Assembly (NCBI GenBank): GCA_900549055.1
Contig: URNB01000075.1
Coordinates: 1-10,023, forward strand
From: an uncultured Oscillospiraceae bacterium
GTDB taxonomy: Bacteria > Bacillota > Clostridia > Oscillospirales > Acutalibacteraceae
DNA length: 10,023 nt
Direction: 5' to 3'
The position numbers and the translations under genes were made by a program. Within the stretch, counting starts at the first letter, position 1. Each line of letters opens with the position of its first letter. Of this stretch, positions 4,691 through 10,023 are shown one piece after another. Under the pieces are notes generated by a model. That model saw only the letters and a list, made by a program, of their open reading frames with translations. It made no database searches and was not told the origin of the DNA.

Positions 4691-7291
4691 ATGGCAGAGC
4701 TTTCTCCTATGATGAAGCAATATCTGAGAATCAAGTCGCAAAATGAAGACAGTATTTTATTTTTCAGAGTCGGCGATTTTTACGAAATGTTTTTTGACGA
4801 CGCGAAGAAGGCGTCGGACGAGCTTGATCTGACGCTGACGGGTAAGGACTGCGGAATGGGAGAACGCGCGCCGATGTGCGGAGTGCCGTATCACAGCTGC
4901 GAATCATATATTGCGAGGCTGGTGCAGAAGGGCTATAAGGTTGCGATATGCGAGCAGACCGAAGATCCGAAAACGGCGAAAAAGCTGGTTGACCGCGATA
5001 TCATAAGGGTTATAACCCCCGGAACTGTGATTGAGGATATGATGCTCGAGGAGGGCAAAAACAATTATCTTGCCGCCGTTGCGCTGACAGGAGACGGAGT
5101 GGGGCTTTGCTTTACCGATGCCTCCACCGGCGAGTGCCATTTAACAAGCTTCCCGGCAGGCAATTACAATTCCGCCGTATCGGATGAGCTTCTGCGCTTT
5201 GCGCCGCGCGAGATATTGGTTGCGGAGAGCCTTAAGGCGAAATCCGCCGCTCTGTGGGATTTTCTGCAGGAGAATTTCAAGGCGGGAATCACCGTAAGGA
5301 AAGAGGAGGCGTTTGAGCCGCAAAAAACAGAGGAGCTTTTTGTGAAGCATTTCGGTATATCCGAGCTTGAAGAGCGCGGAATAGATAAGGCTTCCTCAAA
5401 GGCGGCGGCGCTCGGCGCGGTTATAGATTATCTTTACGAAACAGGCAGAACGGGCAGTATTTCGGTAAATAAAATCGATGTTTATACCGACAGCCAGTTT
5501 ATGCGGCTCGACATGACGGCGCTGCGCAATCTGGAGCTTACCGAAACCATGCGCACAAAGTCCAAGCGCGGTTCGCTTTTGTGGGTGCTTGACCGCACCA
5601 AAACCGCAATGGGCAAGCGCCTTATAAGAAGCTGGATCGAAAAGCCGCTGCTTAATATCGCCGAAATATCCTTAAGGCAGAACGCCGTTGAGGAGCTTTG
5701 CGGAAATACGATACTGCGCGCGGAGATATCCGATTATCTCTCATCTGTCAGGGATATTGAAAGAATAATGACCAAGGTGGTTTACAAAACCGCCTCGGCG
5801 CGCGACTTACTGGCAATAGCCGCCACCGCACACCGCTTCCCGGCAATTAAAAATCTGCTTTCATCCGCAAAGTGCCGAATGCTCAAGGAAATTCACGACG
5901 GCATTGACACGGTTGAAGAGACGGTATCGCTCATTGACGAAGCCATAGATCCCGATTCACCCGTATCTGTCAGGGAGGGCGGCATAATAAAGGGCGGCTA
6001 CAATGAAGAGGTAGATATTATCCGCGGCGATATGTCAAGCGGCAACAATTTTCTGACCGATATTGAAAACCGTGAAAAGGAGCGCACGGGAATCAAAAAT
6101 CTCAAGGTGCGCTTCAATAAGGTCTTCGGCTACTACATTGAGGTTACAAACTCGTTCCTTGATAAGGTTCCGCCGGATTACATAAGAAAGCAGACCCTTA
6201 CAAACTGCGAGCGCTTTATTACCGAGGAGCTTAAGGAAATTGAGCGCAGGGTATTAAGCGCGAAGGACAGGATAGAACAGCTTGAATTCGAGCTGTTTGA
6301 CGGCATACGCGACAGGGTCGCCGCGGAGCTTAAAAGATTTCAGGCAACGGCGTCCGCGCTTGCAACGCTTGACACTCTTTGCTCTTTGGCGGAGGTCGCA
6401 GTCGGCAACCGCTACTGCCGACCGCTTGTAAACAACGGCGGCAGCATTGCAATAAAGGCAGGCAGGCATCCTGTGGTCGAGCAGGTAATAAATACTCCGT
6501 TTGTTGCGAACGACACATTTCTTAATATGAAGGATAACCGCTGCGCCATAATAACAGGACCTAACATGGCGGGTAAATCCACCTATATGCGGCAGACTGC
6601 CATAATTGTGCTGATGGCGCAAATGGGCAGCTTTGTTCCCGCGGAATCGGCGGAAATAGGTCTTTGCGACGCTATTTTCACCCGCGTCGGCGCGTCGGAT
6701 GATTTGGCGGCGGGGCAGTCAACCTTTATGGTGGAGATGAGCGAGGTTGCGGAAATACTTAAAAACGCCACAAAGCACAGTCTTTTAATACTTGACGAGA
6801 TAGGCAGAGGAACCTCGACCTTTGACGGAATGTCAATAGCGCGGGCAGTTCTCGAATATGTCGCCGATAAAAAGACCCTCGGCGCAAAGGCGCTTTTCTC
6901 GACCCACTACCATGAGCTTACCTCAATGGAAAATGAGCTGCAGGGCGTTAAAAATTATAATGTCGCGGTTAAAAAGCGCGGCGACGATATAACCTTTTTG
7001 CGCCGCATAATCCCCGGCGAAGCGGACGGCAGCTACGGTATTGAGGTCGCAAAGCTCAGCGGGATACCCGAATCGGTCATCCGAAGAGCTAAGCAGATAC
7101 TCAAAAAGACCGAGGAGGAGGGCGTGGTCACCTACCGCACCGTGGAAAATCCCGATATGCAGCTGCCGCTTGAAATGCAGGGCGCGCAGGATATTCTGCA
7201 CGAGCTGCAGACGGTCGATGTCAATACGCTGACTCCGATTGAGGCTATGCAGACGCTTTTTGAAATGGTGACAAAGGCAAAATCCGTATAA
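4691..7291 (+). CDS. mutS: DNA mismatch repair protein MutS
   Basis: Mismatch-recognition ATPase that slides on DNA as a dimer and recruits MutL. The 866 residues are full length for the family. The N-terminal mismatch-binding domain has the intercalating F-x-E motif in RVGDFYEMF (Phe30, Glu32), followed by MGERAPMCGVPYHS. The connector, core and clamp regions follow, with typical blocks such as LDMTALRNLELTE, RRLIRSWIE-like MGKRLIRSWIEKPL, and FNKVFGYYIEVTNS. The ATPase domain carries Walker A GPNMAGKST (623-631), Walker B with Asp702-Glu703 in LILDEIGRGTSTFDG, and the conserved His739 in STHYHEL. A QLPLE sequence (824-828) near the C-terminus could be the sliding-clamp-binding motif found in this region of MutS1 proteins. 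All key residues are present. It is 42 bases after the YlbF-family gene and 20 bases before mutL, its functional partner. Confidence 0.97.
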   Translation: MAELSPMMKQYLRIKSQNEDSILFFRVGDFYEMFFDDAKKASDELDLTLTGKDCGMGERAPMCGVPYHSCESYIARLVQKGYKVAICEQTEDPKTAKKLVDRDIIRVITPGTVIEDMMLEEGKNNYLAAVALTGDGVGLCFTDASTGECHLTSFPAGNYNSAVSDELLRFAPREILVAESLKAKSAALWDFLQENFKAGITVRKEEAFEPQKTEELFVKHFGISELEERGIDKASSKAAALGAVIDYLYETGRTGSISVNKIDVYTDSQFMRLDMTALRNLELTETMRTKSKRGSLLWVLDRTKTAMGKRLIRSWIEKPLLNIAEISLRQNAVEELCGNTILRAEISDYLSSVRDIERIMTKVVYKTASARDLLAIAATAHRFPAIKNLLSSAKCRMLKEIHDGIDTVEETVSLIDEAIDPDSPVSVREGGIIKGGYNEEVDIIRGDMSSGNNFLTDIENREKERTGIKNLKVRFNKVFGYYIEVTNSFLDKVPPDYIRKQTLTNCERFITEELKEIERRVLSAKDRIEQLEFELFDGIRDRVAAELKRFQATASALATLDTLCSLAEVAVGNRYCRPLVNNGGSIAIKAGRHPVVEQVINTPFVANDTFLNMKDNRCAIITGPNMAGKSTYMRQTAIIVLMAQMGSFVPAESAEIGLCDAIFTRVGASDDLAAGQSTFMVEMSEVAEILKNATKHSLLILDEIGRGTSTFDGMSIARAVLEYVADKKTLGAKALFSTHYHELTSMENELQGVKNYNVAVKKRGDDITFLRRIIPGEADGSYGIEVAKLSGIPESVIRRAKQILKKTEEEGVVTYRTVENPDMQLPLEMQGAQDILHELQTVDVNTLTPIEAMQTLFEMVTKAKSV

Positions 7292-7311
7292 TAAATAAGA
7301 GAGGTGCAAAA

Positions 7312-9180
7312 ATGCCGGAAATCAAAGTATTGCCGAAGGAAATATCCGAGCTTATAGCGGCAGGCGAGGTTGTGGAACGCCCCGCTTCGGTAATTAAAGA
7401 GCTTGTTGAAAATTCAATTGACGCGGGAGCGGATAATATAACGGTTGAAATTCAGCACGGCGGTATTACATATATGCGCATAACAGATAACGGCTGCGGA
7501 ATAGAAAAAAACGATGTTCCCACGGCGTTTTTGCGCCATGCCACGAGCAAAATCAAAAACAGCGGCGACTTAAACGCAATAGGTACTTTGGGCTTTCGCG
7601 GCGAAGCGCTTGCGGCGGTCTCGTCGGTCGCAAGGGTGGAAATGTTCACAAAGCCGAGGGATGCGGCTTTCGGCACGCACTATGAGATTGAGGGCGGGGT
7701 TGAAAAGCTTTGCGAGGAGGCGGGCTGCCCCGACGGCACTACCATAGTTATCCGCGATATTTTCTTCAACACGCCCGCACGCATGAAATTTCTCAAAAAG
7801 GATGTTTCCGAGGCGAATGCCGCAGCGGCGGTTGTTGAGAGAATAGCGCTTTCCCACCCCGAAATTGCCTTTAAGCTGATAAGGGACGGCAAGCAATCGC
7901 TTATGACCCCGGGCGACGGTAAGATAAACACTGCGGTTTACAGCGTTTTAGGCAGGGAATTTGCCGGAACGCTTGTGGAGGCGGACGGCGGCGCCGGCGG
8001 AATCGAGGTCAGCGGCCTTACCTGCAAGCCGGTTTCCTGCAGACCTACAAGAAACTATCAATTTGTGTTTTTAAACGGCAGACTTGTCCGCTCAGGCACA
8101 GTGACTGCGGCGGTTGAGCAGGCTTACAAAAACAGCGCAATGGTGGGCAAATTCCCGGGCTTTGTGCTTTATCTGACCGTACCTCTCAACACGGTGGATG
8201 TTAATGTGCACCCCGCGAAAACAGAGGTGCGCTTTTCCGATGAGCGCCGAATTTTCGACGCGGTATATTCATCGGTTAAAAACGCGCTTGCAAGAGGGGA
8301 CACGCGCCCCGAGGTCAAGCTGCACGAGCCTGTTTTCAACCCGTTTGAACGGATGACGACCGCCGAATACAAACAGCAGCCGATTATGAAGCCGACTGTC
8401 GCCGAAGAAATATACAAGAACAGGCCGAGTTTACATAATGCGTATAAGCCGCAGGAAAAAACGGTACTGCGGGATGCGAATTATAATGTTTCTAAAACAA
8501 ATAATACCGTTTACATCCCGGAAAGAATAATCAATCCGCCCTCTATGGCAGAGGAGGCATCGCAGCCGCAAAGAACAGTTTCGGTTGACATAATGCGAGA
8601 TGTTGAGGACGAAAGACCGCCGATAACCTTAATAGGCGAGGCGTTTTTGACCTATATTATCGTCCAAATGGGAGAAAGCGTGTTTATGATAGACAAGCAC
8701 GCGGCGCACGAGCGGATACTATTCAACAGGCTTAAAAAGGAGCAGAAGACCGAAACGCAGACGCTTCTTACCGCCGTTATTGTTGCGCTAACGGGAGATG
8801 AGTATAACGCCGCAATTTCAAACACCGAGGCGCTTGAAAAAGCCGGCTTTGAGGTTGAGGATTTCGGCAATTCGTCGGTCAGGGTCTCCGCCGTTCCGGC
8901 AAGCCTTACAAGAGAGGATATCCCCTCGGTTATAAGCGAGCTTGCCGGGAAGCTTTCAAAGGGTAAAGCACCCGACTCAGAGAGGCTTGATGATATGTAC
9001 CACACGGTTGCCTGCAAGGCGGCAATCAAGGCGGGAAGCAGAACAAGCCCGCTCGAAATGCAAAAATTAGCAGAAAGGGTGCTTTATTCCGACGATGTTA
9101 TGTACTGTCCGCACGGCCGTCCGGTTGCTTTTGAAATAAAGCGGCGGGAGCTGGAAAAGCAGTTCGGACGAATACAATGA
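7312..9180 (+). CDS. mutL: DNA mismatch repair endonuclease MutL
   Basis: Mismatch-repair mediator that couples MutS recognition to strand incision. The 622 residues comprise an N-terminal GHKL ATPase (about 1-330), a variable linker (about 335-430) and a C-terminal dimerisation/endonuclease domain. ATPase motifs are ELVENSIDAGA (30-40; catalytic Glu30, Mg-binding Asn34), DNGCGI (59-64) and GFRGEAL (94-100). The C-terminal domain shows nuclease-type motifs: DKHAAHE (461-467), ACKAAIKAG with Cys568, CPHGRP (599-604) and a terminal FGRIQ. This fits MutL from bacteria without MutH. The metal-site motif, usually DQHA(X)2E(X)4E, has Lys462 for Gln and Asn472 in place of the last Glu. GAGAGG (7299-7304), 7 bases before ATG, supports the start. 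Its stop overlaps the miaA start as ATGA. Identity is certain; full nuclease activity is inferred. Confidence 0.97.
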   Translation: MPEIKVLPKEISELIAAGEVVERPASVIKELVENSIDAGADNITVEIQHGGITYMRITDNGCGIEKNDVPTAFLRHATSKIKNSGDLNAIGTLGFRGEALAAVSSVARVEMFTKPRDAAFGTHYEIEGGVEKLCEEAGCPDGTTIVIRDIFFNTPARMKFLKKDVSEANAAAAVVERIALSHPEIAFKLIRDGKQSLMTPGDGKINTAVYSVLGREFAGTLVEADGGAGGIEVSGLTCKPVSCRPTRNYQFVFLNGRLVRSGTVTAAVEQAYKNSAMVGKFPGFVLYLTVPLNTVDVNVHPAKTEVRFSDERRIFDAVYSSVKNALARGDTRPEVKLHEPVFNPFERMTTAEYKQQPIMKPTVAEEIYKNRPSLHNAYKPQEKTVLRDANYNVSKTNNTVYIPERIINPPSMAEEASQPQRTVSVDIMRDVEDERPPITLIGEAFLTYIIVQMGESVFMIDKHAAHERILFNRLKKEQKTETQTLLTAVIVALTGDEYNAAISNTEALEKAGFEVEDFGNSSVRVSAVPASLTREDIPSVISELAGKLSKGKAPDSERLDDMYHTVACKAAIKAGSRTSPLEMQKLAERVLYSDDVMYCPHGRPVAFEIKRRELEKQFGRIQ

Positions 9181-10023
9181 GTAAAATCAAAACTGTTTTT
9201 GTGGCGGGAGCCACGGCGTCCGGAAAAACAGAGCTTGCAATTAAGCTTGCCAAAAGATTTGACGGCGAAATTGTTTCCGCAGATTCAATGCAGATTTACA
9301 AGGGCATTCACATAGCCTCTGCTGCGCCCGATACGGAGGAAATGCAGGGAATACCGCATTATATGCTTGAATTTTTAAAGCCCGATGACAGCTTTTCGGT
9401 CGCAGAATATGTTGAAAAAGCACGCGCGTATGTAAAGGACATCGCGCGCCGCGGCAAGCTGCCGATCGTGGCGGGCGGAACGGGGCTTTACATTAATTCT
9501 TTGGCGGATAATATAAGCTATATCGAGGAAAAAAACGACGGTAAACTGCGGCGCGAGCTGGAGGAAAGATTTGAAGATATAGGCGCAGAGCAAATGCTTA
9601 AGGAGCTTAAAGAAATCGATCCCGAGACTGCCGCGAGACTTCATTCAAACGATAAAAAGCGGATAATCCGCGCATTTGAGGTTTACAGGCTTACGGGAAA
9701 GACCGTAACCGAGCAGAATAAGCTTTCCAAGCAGGGGGATGCCCTTATTGATCCCTGCATAATAGAAATTACCTACCGCGACCGCGAAAAGCTTTATGAC
9801 AGAATTAACCGCAGGGTTGATAAAATGCTGCAGTCAGGGCTGGCAGAGGAAGCGAGAGCAGCGCTCCGAAATACTGCGGGCGGGGCGTATCAGGCGATAG
9901 GTCACAAGGAGTTGTCAGGCTATATTTCGGGAGATATGAGCCTGGAAGAGGCTGCCGAAAAGCTTAAACTCATTAAAAGCAGTCAAGAAAAGCCAAGGTT
10001 TCTGCATCGTTTTTCAGCTGTTG
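9177..10023 (+). CDS. miaA: tRNA dimethylallyltransferase MiaA (3' end beyond the window)
   Basis: Transfers the dimethylallyl group of DMAPP to N6 of A37 in tRNAs reading UNN codons, producing the substrate of MiaB. The frame is open from ATG 9177 to the right edge (282 residues of about 310 expected). Motifs are the P-loop GATASGKT (11-18), IVSADSMQIYKG (32-43, with the catalytic Asp36), PDTEEMQGIPHYML, PIVAGGTGLYI, LHSNDKKRIIRAFEVYRLTGK and YQAIGHKE (usually QAIGYKE). IASAAP replaces the common IGTAKP. The start overlaps the mutL stop (ATGA), indicating translational coupling. After about residue 267 the protein no longer follows the family: the conserved SRRYAKRQxTWF end is absent in this frame, which may reflect a frameshift or sequence error near the edge. 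Confidence 0.93.
   Translation, partial: MSKIKTVFVAGATASGKTELAIKLAKRFDGEIVSADSMQIYKGIHIASAAPDTEEMQGIPHYMLEFLKPDDSFSVAEYVEKARAYVKDIARRGKLPIVAGGTGLYINSLADNISYIEEKNDGKLRRELEERFEDIGAEQMLKELKEIDPETAARLHSNDKKRIIRAFEVYRLTGKTVTEQNKLSKQGDALIDPCIIEITYRDREKLYDRINRRVDKMLQSGLAEEARAALRNTAGGAYQAIGHKELSGYISGDMSLEEAAEKLKLIKSSQEKPRFLHRFSAV

Noticed and set aside
4564..4746. Plus-strand frame rich in Arg/Leu spanning the end of the YlbF-family gene and the mutS start
   Set aside because: It is out-of-frame reading of the Cys-rich tail and the start of mutS, with low-complexity composition and no ribosome binding site.

Overview
The window is a plus-strand, gene-dense stretch of a bacterial chromosome. It most likely comes from a Firmicutes/Clostridia gut-type organism. 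The reasons are the miaB – YlbF family – mutS – mutL – miaA gene order, a YlbF-family protein with a cysteine-rich tail of the clostridial kind, a MutL with endonuclease motifs (the MutH-less type), Gram-positive-style ribosome binding sites, and a NahK-type sugar kinase. This assignment is inference from gene content; no rRNA or other taxonomic marker is present.

Layout. Positions 1-90 may be the 3' end of an upstream reading frame. Positions 74-1171 encode a close homologue of N-acetylhexosamine 1-kinase (NahK/LnpB), the anomeric kinase that salvages GlcNAc/GalNAc released from host glycans. The roughly 120-base gap that follows holds a strong hairpin, probably the terminator of the sugar-kinase unit. 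Overlapping it is a near-consensus vegetative promoter (TTGAAA, 17 bases, TATAAT). From there a tightly packed transcription unit runs to the end of the window: miaB (tRNA ms2i6A37 methylthiotransferase), an AT-rich polytopic membrane protein resembling a GT-C glycosyltransferase, a YlbF/YmcA-family protein with six C-terminal cysteines, mutS, mutL and a miaA that runs off the right edge. Gaps inside the unit are 9, -14 (overlap), 42, 20 and -4 (ATGA overlap) bases.

How the genes work together. MiaA prenylates A37 of tRNAs that read UNN codons, and MiaB then methylthiolates the same base, so the two ends of the unit encode consecutive steps. MutS and MutL are the core of mismatch repair. The YlbF-family protein belongs to a group whose Bacillus members form an Fe-S-containing complex that influences RNA processing and development. 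The membrane protein has no obvious link to any of these. Its base composition differs from its neighbours, and it appears to be an insertion into an otherwise conserved cluster.

Most of the window is well-known housekeeping biology, and I see no convincing new multi-gene system. The points most worth a second look are the promoter nested in a terminator hairpin, the foreign-looking membrane gene inside the cluster, the Cys-rich tail, a substituted residue in the MutL endonuclease motif, and the apparent breakdown of the MiaA C-terminus in the last 50 bases. No tRNA, rRNA, CRISPR array, insertion sequence or credible minus-strand gene was seen.
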